A DNA stretch of 33,383 nucleotides from UBA8828 sp046315175 (GCA_046315175.1 JBKDBK010000096.1:1-33383); one strand, 5' to 3'. Positions 23,678-33,382 are shown, counted from the first letter of the stretch. The notes: a model not told the origin generated them from the sequence alone. Numbers and translations: made by a program.

Positions 23678-24391
23678 ATGTCCGCGCTCCGCGACCAGGC
23701 CGTCCTCCTCTCCGGCGCCACCTCCGGCCTCGGGCGCGCCCTGGCGCTGCGCCTGGCCGCGGAGGGGTGCCGGCTCGCCCTGTGCGGCCGCTCCCCGGCG
23801 AAGCTGGCCTCGCTGGAGGCCGAGCTCGCCCTGCCCTCCGCGCGGCTGGTCACGAGGGCCTTCGACCTCACGGACCGCGCCGCGTCGGCCGCCTTTGCCC
23901 GGGACGCGCTGACCAGTCTCGGCCGGGTCGACATCCTGATCAACAACGCGGGCGCCAACCTGGGCAAGGCGCCGGCCGGGGACATCGACCTGGCGGCCTT
24001 CGCGGCCATGCTCGACCTGAACTGCACGGCCCAGCTCGCCCTCACCCAGCCGGTCTGGCGGGCGATGGCGGCGGCGGGCGGCGGGCGGGTGGTCAACATC
24101 GTCTCGTCCGCGGCGCGCTTCTCCACCGCGGGCATGGGCGGCTACACCGCCTCGAAGGCGGCGTTCGACGGCCTGACGGGCGTGCTGCGCCGCGAGGGTA
24201 AGCCCCTGGGCATCCAGGTCACCGCGGTCTACCCCGGGGGCGTCGACACCCCGTTCCGCGCCCAGGCCCGGCCGGACTACCTTCGCCCGGAGACGGTGGC
24301 GGAGGCGGTCGTCGGGCTGCTGCGCCTGCCGGCGGGTGCGGCCGCGCACGAGCTGGTGCTGCGCCCGACGGTCGAGGACAACTTCGCATGA
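23678..24391 (+). CDS. Short-chain dehydrogenase/reductase
   Basis: Classical SDR, an NAD(P)-dependent oxidoreductase of unknown substrate, 237 residues. It shows the cofactor motif GATSGLG (13-19), CGRSPAKL after strand 2, NNAG (89-92), the catalytic Ser of IVSSAA (143/144) and Tyr156-x3-Lys160 in GYTASK, then YPGGVDTPF. The Arg in CGRS may suggest NADPH preference. It starts 2 bases after the ffh stop and its own stop overlaps the next start (ATGA), so ffh, SDR and HAD probably form one transcript. No functional link to the SRP is known. Confidence 0.92.
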   Translation: MSALRDQAVLLSGATSGLGRALALRLAAEGCRLALCGRSPAKLASLEAELALPSARLVTRAFDLTDRAASAAFARDALTSLGRVDILINNAGANLGKAPAGDIDLAAFAAMLDLNCTAQLALTQPVWRAMAAAGGGRVVNIVSSAARFSTAGMGGYTASKAAFDGLTGVLRREGKPLGIQVTAVYPGGVDTPFRAQARPDYLRPETVAEAVVGLLRLPAGAAAHELVLRPTVEDNFA

Positions 24392-25002
24392 GCCGCCTGC
24401 TGCTGGACGCCCTGGACCCCGCCCTGCTTGGCCGGCCGGGTTGGATCTTCGACTGCGACGGGACTCTGGCCCGGACGATGCGCCTGCACCAGCGATCCTG
24501 GATGCACGCCATTGAGCGGCAGATCGGGCGGCCGTTTGACTTCGACTGGGCGTTCTTCTGCTCGATGGGGGGGATGTCGGCCGAGGACACCTGCCTGCGG
24601 CTGCGCGAGCGCCACGGGCTCGCGCTGGACGTGACCCTGATCCGGGCGCACACCGACGAGTGGCTGCAGGCGAACCTGGAGTCCAACGTGGAGGGCCGCC
24701 CCGAGGTCATCGCCGTTCTTGAACATGTCCACTCCCGCGGCTCGCGCACGGCCGTCGCCTCCGGGGGCACGCGCGAGCATGTGACGCTGACCCTGCGGAA
24801 GCTCGAGCTGCTGCCGCGGCTGCACGCGGTGGTCACCTGCGAGGACGCGCCTCGCTCCAAGCCGCACCCGGACCTCTTCCTCGAGGCCGCGCGGCGAATC
24901 GGCATGGCTCCGACCGACTGCGTCGTGATTGAGGACAGCCACCGCGGCCGCGAGGCGGCCGAGGCCGCCGGCATGCCCTGCGTGATGGTCGAGCCGGCCT
25001 GA
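24388..25002 (+). CDS. HAD-superfamily phosphatase (beta-phosphoglucomutase-like)
   Basis: Haloacid dehalogenase-type phosphotransferase, 204 residues, HAD subfamily IA with an inserted cap domain (about 30-95). Motif I is IFDCDGT (20-26, nucleophile Asp22 and Asp24), motif II is VASGGTREH, motif III is the Lys in SKPHPDLFLEAARR, and motif IV is EDSHRG. Conservation of the cap is consistent with phosphosugar or phosphoglycolate-like substrates, but the actual one is unclear. The ATG overlaps the SDR stop codon by four bases, which implies translational coupling. It converges on the aminotransferase gene with 16 bases between them; no terminator is seen there. Confidence 0.9.
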   Translation: MSRLLLDALDPALLGRPGWIFDCDGTLARTMRLHQRSWMHAIERQIGRPFDFDWAFFCSMGGMSAEDTCLRLRERHGLALDVTLIRAHTDEWLQANLESNVEGRPEVIAVLEHVHSRGSRTAVASGGTREHVTLTLRKLELLPRLHAVVTCEDAPRSKPHPDLFLEAARRIGMAPTDCVVIEDSHRGREAAEAAGMPCVMVEPA

Positions 25003-25018
25003 GGCCGGGAGCGGGGAC

Positions 25019-26206
25019 TCAGGCCTGCCTCAGCTTGGCGCAGAAGCGGGCGAGGCGCTCGAGTCCCTTGCGGATGACCTCGTCAGAGGTGGCGTAGCTG
25101 AGGCGGATGTAACCCTCGGAACCGAAGGCCGAGCCGGGCACGACGGCGACCAATTCCTCGTCGAGCAGGCGGGCCGAGAACTCGGCGGAGCTGAGGCCGA
25201 AGGCGCGGATGTTGGGGAAGAGGTAAAAGGCGCCCTGCGATCGGTAGCAGGTGAGCCCGGGGATGGCGTTGAGGCCGTTCCAGAGGAGGAGGCGGCGGCG
25301 GTCGAAGGCGACCTGCATCTCGGCGAGGGCGGCGGCGGCCTTGTCGGGATGGCGGTGGACGGCGAGGGCGCCGAACTGGGCGAAGGTGGTGGCGTTGGAC
25401 GAGATCTGGCTCTGGAGGTCGGCCACGGCGGCGGCCAGGGATTTGTCGGCGACGAGGGTGCCGAGGCGCCAGCCGGTCATGGAGTAGGTCTTGGCGTAGC
25501 CGGAGACGGTGATGGTGAGGCGGGCGGCCTCGGGCGAGAAGGTGGCGGGGCTGCAGGTGGACTGGCCGTCGTAGACAAGGTGCTCGTAGATCTCGTCGGA
25601 GAGGATCCAGACCCCGGCCTTGACGCAGAGGGCCACCAGGGCCTCGAGCTCGGCGCGTGTATAGACGGCACCGGTGGGGTTGGAGGGGCTGTTGAGGACG
25701 ACCATCCGGGTGCGCGGGGTGAGGGCGGCGCGGAGCTGGTCGGGGGTCACCTTGAAGCCGGCGGTGTCCTCGGCGGCGATGAAGCGGGGGATGCCGCCGG
25801 CCAGCTTGACCATCTCGGGGTAGCTGACCCAGTAGGGGGCGGGGATGACGACCTCGTCGCCCGGGCTGACCGTGGCGAGGATGGCGAGGTAGCAGGACAT
25901 CTTGCCGCCGGGCGAGACGACGACATTGGCCTCGGTGACGCCGGCGAAGCCGCGGGCGGCGTAGGCCTCGGCGAGGGCCTTGCGGAGGGCGGGGATGCCC
26001 GGGGTGGGCGCGTACTTGGTCTGGCCCTCGGCGAGGGCCTGGGCGCAGGCGTCCTTGACAAACGCGGGGGTGTCGAAGTCGGGCTCGCCGGCGCCAAAGC
26101 CGCAGACGTCCTTGCCGGCGGCCTTCAGGGCCTTGGCCTTCGCGTCGACGGCGAGGGTCGGCGAGGGCGCGATGTTGCGTGACCAGGTGGAGAGGGCGGA
26201 ACTCAT
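25019..26206 (-). CDS. aspB: Aspartate/aromatic-type class I aminotransferase
   Basis: PLP enzyme of fold type I, 395 residues. Motifs are FGAGEPDFDTP near 37-47, the YAPTPGIPALR substrate-side stretch, NSPSNPTGAVY (172-182), DEIYEHLVYDG (204-214), the PLP-binding Lys239 in SGYAKTYSMTGWRLG, and RLSYATS with the carboxylate-binding Arg. The pattern is that of bacterial aspartate or aspartate/prephenate aminotransferases (subgroup Ib), which make aspartate or arogenate. It is distinct from the AlaT-like enzyme at 12572-13747. It follows a YvlD-like gene on the same strand (54-base gap) and converges on the HAD gene. Confidence 0.92.
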   Translation of the reverse strand: MSSALSTWSRNIAPSPTLAVDAKAKALKAAGKDVCGFGAGEPDFDTPAFVKDACAQALAEGQTKYAPTPGIPALRKALAEAYAARGFAGVTEANVVVSPGGKMSCYLAILATVSPGDEVVIPAPYWVSYPEMVKLAGGIPRFIAAEDTAGFKVTPDQLRAALTPRTRMVVLNSPSNPTGAVYTRAELEALVALCVKAGVWILSDEIYEHLVYDGQSTCSPATFSPEAARLTITVSGYAKTYSMTGWRLGTLVADKSLAAAVADLQSQISSNATTFAQFGALAVHRHPDKAAAALAEMQVAFDRRRLLLWNGLNAIPGLTCYRSQGAFYLFPNIRAFGLSSAEFSARLLDEELVAVVPGSAFGSEGYIRLSYATSDEVIRKGLERLARFCAKLRQA

Positions 26207-26260
26207 CTCGGCAGCAGGGGAACCGTCCCGGGGCGGGAAGGCAAGGAAAGTTCCGGCGGC

Positions 26261-26704
26261 TCAGACGTCGATGGCGTCGTCGGGGCCCTTCTTGGGGGGG
26301 CGGCGCCAAGGCTTGACCTGCTCGATGCCCAAGGCCGAGGTGAGGAGCCAGGAGACGATCGAGATGCAAAGCGTGGCAAGGGCCCAGTGGGTGACCTTGA
26401 AGCTGGAGAGGATTTGGTCGGCGAGGTAGAGGACGGTGCCGTTGGCGAGGAGGACGACGAGGTAGTAGGCCAGCCCGAGCGTGAGGATGAGCACGGGCAG
26501 GGAGACGATGAGGTAGACCCCGAGCACGAGGGGTCGGACGAAGGAGTTGAGCACCCCCATGGTCAGGATGACCGCGGCGAGGGCCGCCAGGTCATCGTAG
26601 GCGAGCAGTCCCCACTTGGAGGCGACGAAGACGCCGAGCGCGAGCGAGACCCACTCGAGGAGGATGACCAGCAGGCGGCGGAGATGCTCCACGCATTGGA
26701 GCAT
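26261..26704 (-). CDS. YvlD/phage-holin-4 family small membrane protein
   Basis: A 147-residue membrane protein with about four hydrophobic segments (roughly 10-28, 38-56, 59-95 as a double pass, 107-125). The core VLNSFVRPLVLGVYLIVSLPVLILTLGL matches the N.f.rP.l..l..P..ilTlGl pattern of the 'phage holin family 4' (YvlD) proteins. Despite the family name these are widespread chromosomal genes and no phage genes are near. The C-terminal 25 residues are basic then acidic and cytoplasmic-looking. The gene follows the giant PEP-CTERM gene (45-base gap) on the same strand. Its function is not established. Confidence 0.85.
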   Translation of the reverse strand: MLQCVEHLRRLLVILLEWVSLALGVFVASKWGLLAYDDLAALAAVILTMGVLNSFVRPLVLGVYLIVSLPVLILTLGLAYYLVVLLANGTVLYLADQILSSFKVTHWALATLCISIVSWLLTSALGIEQVKPWRRPPKKGPDDAIDV

Positions 26705-26749
26705 GGGGGCCCGGCCTCACCGGGGCAAGCCGAAGGGCGAGGACGACGG

Positions 26750-29700
26750 TCAGGCCTGGGTGGCGGGCCTGCGGCGGCGGCGCCAGGCGGAGAGGGCGAG
26801 CGCGAGTCCGCCGAGCATCAGGCCGTAGGTGGAGGGCTCGGGCACGACGCCGTAGTTCAGGACGAGGGTGTTGCCCTGCAGCGCGATGGAGAACAGGCTG
26901 CCGTCGACCTGCTGGCCGTTCATGTCGAGGAACCCGTCGGCATCGATCTCGAAGAGGGAGTTGACCGATGCCACGGAATGGGATCCCAGGTCGGGGGAGC
27001 CGAACTGGTAGAGGGTGAACATGTAGGTGCCGTTGGCGTCGAAGTCGGCCAGCGCGCCGAGGCCGTCGCTCTCGGTCAGGCTGATCAGCTCGAGCAGGAA
27101 TCGGTTCTGCGCGCTCAGGGCGGAGAGGTCGAGCACACCCTGGACCGAGACGAAGTCATAGCCCTCGCCCGGGGTGGCAGGGAGGCCGGTGAGGATATCG
27201 AGCGTGTTGCGGACCTCGAAGCGCTGCGAGCCGCCGTTGAGAGTCAGGTCGCCGACGACGTTGATGACGCCGGGGGAGTTGCCGACGTCGAGGACGCTGC
27301 CCTGCCCCAGGGTCAGCGCGGCCAAGGTGCCCTCGCCGGAGAGCGTGCCGCCGCTCTCCAGGACAAGCGAGGCCTGCGTGACGGTGTTGGTCAAGTCGTC
27401 GGCGTTGCCGAGATTGACGGAGCTGCCGACGCCGACGAAGAGCGTGCCCTCGAAGTTCTCGAGGCCAAGGACGGAGCCGCCGACGAGGCGGACATTGTTG
27501 GCGAAGCTTTCGCCGAAGACGAGCTCGCGGCCGTCGCCGGCCACGACGGTGCCTCCGCCGAGCGTGCCGGCGACGAGGGTGGTGGAGGCGCCGGTCACGG
27601 TGATCAGGCCGGTGTAGTCGTCGGCGTTGACCAGGGAGCCGCCCGCGTAGGCGACGGCGATGTCGGTCGCCCGCCCGCCGAAGTCGATCGAGCCGGTGCC
27701 GCCGACGGCGAGGGTGCCGAGCGGGCTGGCGTCCGTGAGGTCGAGGGTGCCGGCCGTCACGGTGAGGGCGCCGGCATAGGCGCCGATGCCCTCGAGCGTG
27801 CCTCCGCGGAAGTCGATGGGGGCGGTGACGCCCGAGAGATCGGCCGTCATGCCCGGCAGGATGGAGAAACTGGAATCCGATCCAAGCGCGGCGAGGAAGG
27901 AGGGATCGACGGTGGTGGGGGAACTGACCGTGCCGGCGCCGGTCCAGCCGCCGGCGTTGATCACGAGGCCTCCCGCCAGGTTGATGGCGCCGGCGAAGGC
28001 GAGGTTGCCCAGGTCGAGGATGCCGCCCGTGAGCAGGATGTTGCCGGTGGAGAGCGAGCCGGCGGAGGCGACGCGGAGGACGCCTGCCTCGACGGTGACG
28101 CCGCCGGTGAAGCTGTTGAGGGCGTTGTCGAGCACGAGCGTGCCGAGGCCGGACTTGGTGAGCGAGCCGGTGGTGCCGATGAGGCCCCCGTTGTCGAGGC
28201 GCAAGCTGACGAGGAGGTCGGCCGCGGAGTCGCCCGTGGCGTCGGCGACATTGAAGCGGACGTTGGAACCGAGGTGGATGCCGCCGGTGCCGTTCATGAG
28301 CGAGGCGGAGGAGCCGCCGACGGTGACGGTGACCGAGCCGGCCGTGGTGTCGGCCAGGAGGGCGTCGAAGCCGCCGAGGCCTCGGTTGGAGGTGAGGGTG
28401 CCGCCGTTGAGGCTGATATTGCCGAGACGGGCGTCGAAGGCCGAGCCGAGGACGATGGTGCCGCCGTTGGCGGTGAGCGTCTGGGTCGCGGCCAGGGCCG
28501 AGCCATGGCCGCCGACGAAGATGTTGGTGGCGTTGAGCTCGAGGGTGGCGCCTTGGGCGACGGACAAGGCCGCGCCGCCGCGGAGCGTGCCGGTGACGCG
28601 GAGGGTGCCGGCGTCGACCTGGATGGCGCCGGAGTTGGTGTTGGCGCCGGAGAGGACGACGGTGCCGGCCCCCGAGGTGATGAGGCGGCCGGTGCCGCCG
28701 AGGGCGCCGGAGATGGTCACGGTGCGACCGGTCACGCCGTCGACCGAGTCGGTGGTGTTGATGACGGTGCCGGTGTCGCCATTGAGGTTGATGGCGCTGG
28801 CGGACGTCCAATTGGCCATGGCGCCGAGGGTCGCGTTGCCCGCGGTGAAGGTCTTGGAAGAGGCGGAGGTGATGCCGCCGACGCCGAGGTTGAGGCGGCC
28901 GCCCGAGAGGGTGTAGCCGCCGGCGTTGTTGCGACCGGAGGCGAAGTTCACGCCGCGCAGGTTGGCGACGCCGCCCGACTGGTTGATGTAGGCGTTGCCG
29001 TCCCAGCCCAGGTTGGCGTTGGTGTTGAGGACGTTGAGGGTTCCGCCCGAGAGGTTGTAGGTCGAGGTGCCCGACCAGTGGTTGAGCAGGAACGAGTTCG
29101 CCCGCTCGTTCTCAATGACATTGCCGGTGATGTTGACCGTGCCGCCCGTCTGGTTGATGGTCGAGACGGTGCCGCTGCCCTCGGAGGTGCGGATACGCGC
29201 GGCGCTGACGGTGCCGCCGGCGATGGTGAGGGTGCCGGTGCCCATGTAGATGCCGTCGGCCGCGGTGATCGAGCCCGAGTCGGAGCGGATGGCACCGCCA
29301 TAGATGTCGATGACGTTGGTCGAAACCGCGGCGCCGTCGACCGCCAGGGTGCCGGCGTTGGCCCGGAAGGTCCCGGCGATCGTCGAGGAGCCGGAGAGCA
29401 GGCGCAGCGTGCCGCTGTTATGCAGGTAGAGGTTGGCGCCGGTGCCGCCCAGGGAGGCGAGGGCGACGGCGTTGGTGTCGGCGTAGAAGTTGGCGTTACG
29501 GCCTTCGACAAGCTGGAAGGTCCCGCCGGCGGTGCCGCTGTCGACGAAGAAGACATTGGCGCCGTCCATGCGGACGGTGGCCGAGCCGACGCGGCCGACC
29601 GCGAAGCCGACGCTGCCGCTCGTGGCGTTGACGGTGGCGGCGCCGAAGCCGGCGGCCGTGCCGGTGAACCGGGTGGTCGAGTTGGCCTGGTTGGTGAGGG

Positions 29701-32700
29701 TGCCGGTGAACCCGGAGAGATCGCCGCTGAAGACGGTGGTGCCGGAGTCGGTGCGGCGGAGCTCGCCGGAGCCGGTCAGCGCGCCGCTATAGGTGGCGCT
29801 GGCGGACCCATAGAGGCGGATGAGGCCGCCGTTGTCGGTCACGTGCATGTCGCGCGCGAGCGAGAGGTTGACGTTGTTGTCGAGGATGCCGCCGCCGTCG
29901 AAGACGATGCGGTTGGCGGCGTTGCCCAGGGCGGCCGAGGAGGCGTAGGAGACGAGGCCGGAGGTGATCCGGATGTCGCCCGTGAAGCTGTTGCTCGCGT
30001 TGGTGAGGCGAAGGCCGAGGCCGCCGTCGCCGCCTCCGCCGGCGGTGGTGTTGCCGCTCCCGGCGAGGGTGAGGGTGCCGGTGCCGGAAATCTCGCCGCT
30101 GACGGTGACGGTGCCGGTGGCGCCGAGCGCGGTGGAATCGAGGCGGCCGCCGAGGGAGGTCACCTGGATGCCCAGGCCGCCGCCGAGGGTGAGGCCGTTG
30201 GCGAAGGTGAGCGCGCCGCCGGCGAGCTGGATGGCGTCGGCGCCGGAGACCAAGCCGTAGTTGGTCGAGGAGCTGACGGCGAGGGCGCCGCCGGCGAGGC
30301 GGATCTTGCCCGAGAAGGTCGACAGGCCGGTGGCGCCGAGGGTGAGGGTGGCGGCGCCCGCCTTGCGGAAGGTGCCGGCCCCGGTGATGGTCGAGGCCAG
30401 GGCGGCGTCCGCGGCGAGGTTGACCTCGGCGGTGGCGCCGGAGGCGACGGTCACGGTGGATGCGGTGCCGAAGTTGGCGGAGGAAAGAACGCCTTCCTCG
30501 ACCCGGATGCCGCCGCTGACGCCGGGGGCCGAGGTGAGGGTCAAGGTGCCGGCGCCGGTCTTGGCCAAGGCACCCGAGCCCGTGATGTCGGCCGCGCCGC
30601 GCGAGGCGGTCGTGGCGATTGCGAAATCGAGGGTGGCTCCGGAACCAACCGTGATGGCGCCGGCGGCTTGGCTGAAGTCGCCGCGCAGCGTGCCCTGGTT
30701 GACCGCGATGGCCCCGGTCAGGGTGGGAGCGACCGTCAGCGTGGACAGGCCCGCCCCGGTCTTGGCCAGGGAGCCCGCGCCCGTGATGAGCGAGCCAAGG
30801 GTGAACGCTCCGGAAACGGTGGCGGTGGTGGCGGACGCAAGCTGGACGGTGCCGGAGCCCGCGGCCTGGTTGGCGGCGAGGACAACGCCCCCGCTTTGCA
30901 CGTCGAGCGTGCCAGTGAAGCCGGTGTTGGCGCCGGAGAGGGTCACAACCCTGCTCTCGCGGATGGTCACGCTGCCCGATCCGGCGAGCGTGCCGGCGAA
31001 GGTCTGGGCCTGCTCGCCGAGGAAGTCGGCGGTGGCGCCGGCGGCGAGGGTCAGCGTGCCGGCGTTGGGCGCGTCGTTGGCGCCAAGCGTGCCGGCGTCG
31101 ACGAAGATGCCGCCGGTGTTGGCGAGGATGCCCGCGAGGGTGGCCGAGCTCTGGCCGACCTTGCGGACGGAGCCGGCTCCCGCGAGGTTGCCGCCGAACT
31201 CGCCGTCGAAATCCAGCTCAAGCGAGGCACCGGAGGCCAGGGTGATCTCGCCCTCGCCGAGCGAGGCGCCGATTCCGGAGAGGAGGAGAATGCCCTCGTT
31301 GACCTTGGTACCGCCGATGTGGGTGAGCGACTCGGTCACGGTGAGGCGCCCGGCCCCGGACTTGACGAGGATGGTATCGACGGGACCCGCGAGGAAGTCC
31401 GTCCCGGCCTGGCTGTCGCCGAGCGACTCGGTGAGGCCGCCGCCGACGGTGATGAGGGACTCGGGAAGGTCGAGGCCGGCGTAGACCAGGTTGAGGCCGT
31501 CCGCGACCCACTCGAGGTCCCAGGTGCCGGACGCCTCGATGAGGCTGCCGAAGCCGTCGATGGTGAAGCTGACAAGGTCGGTGTTGCCGACCACGGAGGA
31601 GGCGCCGCTGATCAGGCTGACGGTGTAGTCGGCGTACTTGTTGAACACCGTGGCGGAGCCGCGGCTGCGGGTGCCCTGGTTGAAGCCGAAGACATCGAGG
31701 GTGATCCCCGTGGTCAGGCCGGACAGGTCGAGCACGCCTCCCGAGAGGATGATTCGGTCCTGGGACGCGAGGGTCGAGGGGTCCGAGATCTCGAACTGGA
31801 GGAAGGCGCCGTCGAGCACGGTGAGCGACGCCGCGTTGAGCGAGGCGGTGGCGTTGAGGCCTCCGATGTCGAGGACGGTCTGGCCCGAGACGGCCACCGC
31901 GCCGGCGGTGCCGGCGAGGCGGAGCGAGCCGCCCGTCGCGGTCACGTTGCCGACGGTGCCGGTGCTGGAGAGGACGCCGGTCCCCGAGAGGGCGACCTGG
32001 CCGAGGGTGCCGGCGCTGGAAACGGTCCCGGAGGCGAGGGTGACATCGCCCAGCTGGCCGGCGGCGGCCACGGTGGTGGTGCCCGAGTTAGACAGGGAGC
32101 GCGAGGTGACACCGGCGACGGCGAGCGTGCCGGCGTTGGTGACGAGGCCCGTGCCCGAGAGGTCCGAGACCGAGGTGCCGAGGCTGAGCGCGCCCCCCGC
32201 CGCGACATTGACCGTGCCGGAATGGCCGAGGGAGTCGGCGCCGGTCAGCGCTAGGGTGCCGGCGGCGACGGCCAGGTTGCCCGACAGCGTGTTGGCGCCT
32301 GAGAGTGTCAGGGTGCCCGCGCCGGACTTGGTGAGCGTGCCCGAGCCCCCGAGGGTGGTTCGGGTGACCTCGATGCCCGAGCCAAGCTCGAGATTGGCGA
32401 GGGCGGACCCAATCGCGAGCGAGCCGGTGCCACCCGAGAGCGCTGAGCCCAGCGCAAGGGTGCCTCCGGCAAGGGTGAGCCCGCCGGTGAAGCTGTTGGT
32501 GCCGGAGAGGGTCAGCTTGCCAGCGCCGGCGTGGGCGACGGAGCCCGCGCCGGAGAGGGTTGCGGCATGGGTGACGTCCTCAGCGCGGTTGAAGCGGAGC
32601 GAGGTGCCGGTTCCGATGGCGACATTGGCGACGGCGCCGGCCGCCCCGGCGACCTCGAGGGTGCCGCCGGTGATGGCAATGTCGCGAGTAGTGGCCGCAC

Positions 32701-33382
32701 CCGTGACCTGCATCCAGCCGGCGCCAGCCTTGGTGAATGCCTGGTTGGTGGACCCGATCTGAAGGTCGACCGGCGCCGCGCCGTCGGCGACCGTGGCGGT
32801 GAAGCCGCGGTCGTAGATGTTGAGGAAGCCGGAAATGACCGCGGTCTGTGACGAGGCGTTGGTGGTGACGGTCGCGACATTGTTCATCTGGACCGACACC
32901 AGGCCGCCGGTCATGTTGACCCCGCCCGCGTAGAAGCTGATCGCCCCGCCGGTCAAGGTGCCGCCGTTGACGTTGATGACAAGCCCGCTGAAGGCGTCGA
33001 ACACGTGGTTCGCGGTGACATTGACCGTGCCGGCTTGGTTGATGGTCAGGCTGGCCTGACCCATGATGTTGCCATTGTACCAGCTGCCGCGGCTGAGCTG
33101 CAGGGTGCCCTCGTCGACGATGAACGAGGACCCGGCCCCGAAGCCCATGGCGTTCGTGTTGATGACCAAGGTGCCCGCGCCGGTCTTGCGCACGGTCGCG
33201 CCCGCGGAGTTGGTGCCGAGCACGCCCGCGGTGTCCTTCCAGACGGTGATGCCGGAGGCGACCTCGATGGCGGAATCGCCAGCGAAGCTGAGGTTACCGT
33301 TGAGCGAGGTGCTGCTGCCGAAGGCCAGGGTGGTGCCGTTGGCCTGGGTGAGGTTGGCAGAGTTGAGGGTGTTGTTCCAGGT
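26750..33382 (-). CDS. Giant autotransporter-repeat PEP-CTERM surface protein (5' end outside window)
   Basis: The frame is open to the right edge with at least 2210 residues visible, so the start lies beyond the window. Almost the whole protein is parallel beta-helix-like sequence with passenger-associated transport repeats, KxGAGTLtLsGaNt.sG...v.aGtL, at least nine of them clear. No beta-barrel translocator is seen. It ends in a PEP-CTERM sorting signal: VPEPS, a hydrophobic helix, then an Arg run. By the family model an exosortase cleaves this and the protein is placed on the cell surface or in an exopolysaccharide matrix. Two similar non-repeat modules occur, one around 31465-31830 and one before the C-terminus. 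The composition is Gly/Ala/Ser/Thr-rich with no obvious Cys. It is probably an adhesin or matrix protein. Confidence 0.92.
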   Translation of the reverse strand, partial: TWNNTLNSANLTQANGTTLAFGSSTSLNGNLSFAGDSAIEVASGITVWKDTAGVLGTNSAGATVRKTGAGTLVINTNAMGFGAGSSFIVDEGTLQLSRGSWYNGNIMGQASLTINQAGTVNVTANHVFDAFSGLVINVNGGTLTGGAISFYAGGVNMTGGLVSVQMNNVATVTTNASSQTAVISGFLNIYDRGFTATVADGAAPVDLQIGSTNQAFTKAGAGWMQVTGAATTRDIAITGGTLEVAGAAGAVANVAIGTGTSLRFNRAEDVTHAATLSGAGSVAHAGAGKLTLSGTNSFTGGLTLAGGTLALGSALSGGTGSLAIGSALANLELGSGIEVTRTTLGGSGTLTKSGAGTLTLSGANTLSGNLAVAAGTLALTGADSLGHSGTVNVAAGGALSLGTSVSDLSGTGLVTNAGTLAVAGVTSRSLSNSGTTTVAAAGQLGDVTLASGTVSSAGTLGQVALSGTGVLSSTGTVGNVTATGGSLRLAGTAGAVAVSGQTVLDIGGLNATASLNAASLTVLDGAFLQFEISDPSTLASQDRIILSGGVLDLSGLTTGITLDVFGFNQGTRSRGSATVFNKYADYTVSLISGASSVVGNTDLVSFTIDGFGSLIEASGTWDLEWVADGLNLVYAGLDLPESLITVGGGLTESLGDSQAGTDFLAGPVDTILVKSGAGRLTVTESLTHIGGTKVNEGILLLSGIGASLGEGEITLASGASLELDFDGEFGGNLAGAGSVRKVGQSSATLAGILANTGGIFVDAGTLGANDAPNAGTLTLAAGATADFLGEQAQTFAGTLAGSGSVTIRESRVVTLSGANTGFTGTLDVQSGGVVLAANQAAGSGTVQLASATTATVSGAFTLGSLITGAGSLAKTGAGLSTLTVAPTLTGAIAVNQGTLRGDFSQAAGAITVGSGATLDFAIATTASRGAADITGSGALAKTGAGTLTLTSAPGVSGGIRVEEGVLSSANFGTASTVTVASGATAEVNLAADAALASTITGAGTFRKAGAATLTLGATGLSTFSGKIRLAGGALAVSSSTNYGLVSGADAIQLAGGALTFANGLTLGGGLGIQVTSLGGRLDSTALGATGTVTVSGEISGTGTLTLAGSGNTTAGGGGDGGLGLRLTNASNSFTGDIRITSGLVSYASSAALGNAANRIVFDGGGILDNNVNLSLARDMHVTDNGGLIRLYGSASATYSGALTGSGELRRTDSGTTVFSGDLSGFTGTLTNQANSTTRFTGTAAGFGAATVNATSGSVGFAVGRVGSATVRMDGANVFFVDSGTAGGTFQLVEGRNANFYADTNAVALASLGGTGANLYLHNSGTLRLLSGSSTIAGTFRANAGTLAVDGAAVSTNVIDIYGGAIRSDSGSITAADGIYMGTGTLTIAGGTVSAARIRTSEGSGTVSTINQTGGTVNITGNVIENERANSFLLNHWSGTSTYNLSGGTLNVLNTNANLGWDGNAYINQSGGVANLRGVNFASGRNNAGGYTLSGGRLNLGVGGITSASSKTFTAGNATLGAMANWTSASAINLNGDTGTVINTTDSVDGVTGRTVTISGALGGTGRLITSGAGTVVLSGANTNSGAIQVDAGTLRVTGTLRGGAALSVAQGATLELNATNIFVGGHGSALAATQTLTANGGTIVLGSAFDARLGNISLNGGTLTSNRGLGGFDALLADTTAGSVTVTVGGSSASLMNGTGGIHLGSNVRFNVADATGDSAADLLVSLRLDNGGLIGTTGSLTKSGLGTLVLDNALNSFTGGVTVEAGVLRVASAGSLSTGNILLTGGILDLGNLAFAGAINLAGGLVINAGGWTGAGTVSSPTTVDPSFLAALGSDSSFSILPGMTADLSGVTAPIDFRGGTLEGIGAYAGALTVTAGTLDLTDASPLGTLAVGGTGSIDFGGRATDIAVAYAGGSLVNADDYTGLITVTGASTTLVAGTLGGGTVVAGDGRELVFGESFANNVRLVGGSVLGLENFEGTLFVGVGSSVNLGNADDLTNTVTQASLVLESGGTLSGEGTLAALTLGQGSVLDVGNSPGVINVVGDLTLNGGSQRFEVRNTLDILTGLPATPGEGYDFVSVQGVLDLSALSAQNRFLLELISLTESDGLGALADFDANGTYMFTLYQFGSPDLGSHSVASVNSLFEIDADGFLDMNGQQVDGSLFSIALQGNTLVLNYGVVPEPSTYGLMLGGLALALSAWRRRRRPATQA
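26753..26845 (-). other. PEP-CTERM sorting signal of the giant protein
   Basis: The last 31 residues have the tripartite form: a VPEPS motif, a hydrophobic stretch of about 17 residues (YGLMLGGLALALSAW) and a basic end (RRRRR then PATQA). This is the known signal for exosortase-type processing. No exosortase gene is in the window. Confidence 0.92.

Noticed and set aside
26261..26704. A phage holin pointing to a prophage.
   Set aside because: The family name is historical. These YvlD-like proteins are common chromosomal genes and there is no lysin, capsid, integrase or att-like repeat nearby.
26387..32254. A 1955-codon open frame on the plus strand opposite the giant gene.
   Set aside because: Its product is low-complexity Gly/Ala/Glu/Asp/Val sequence, the usual mirror of GC-rich codon bias, and the minus strand has clear repeat motifs and a PEP-CTERM end.
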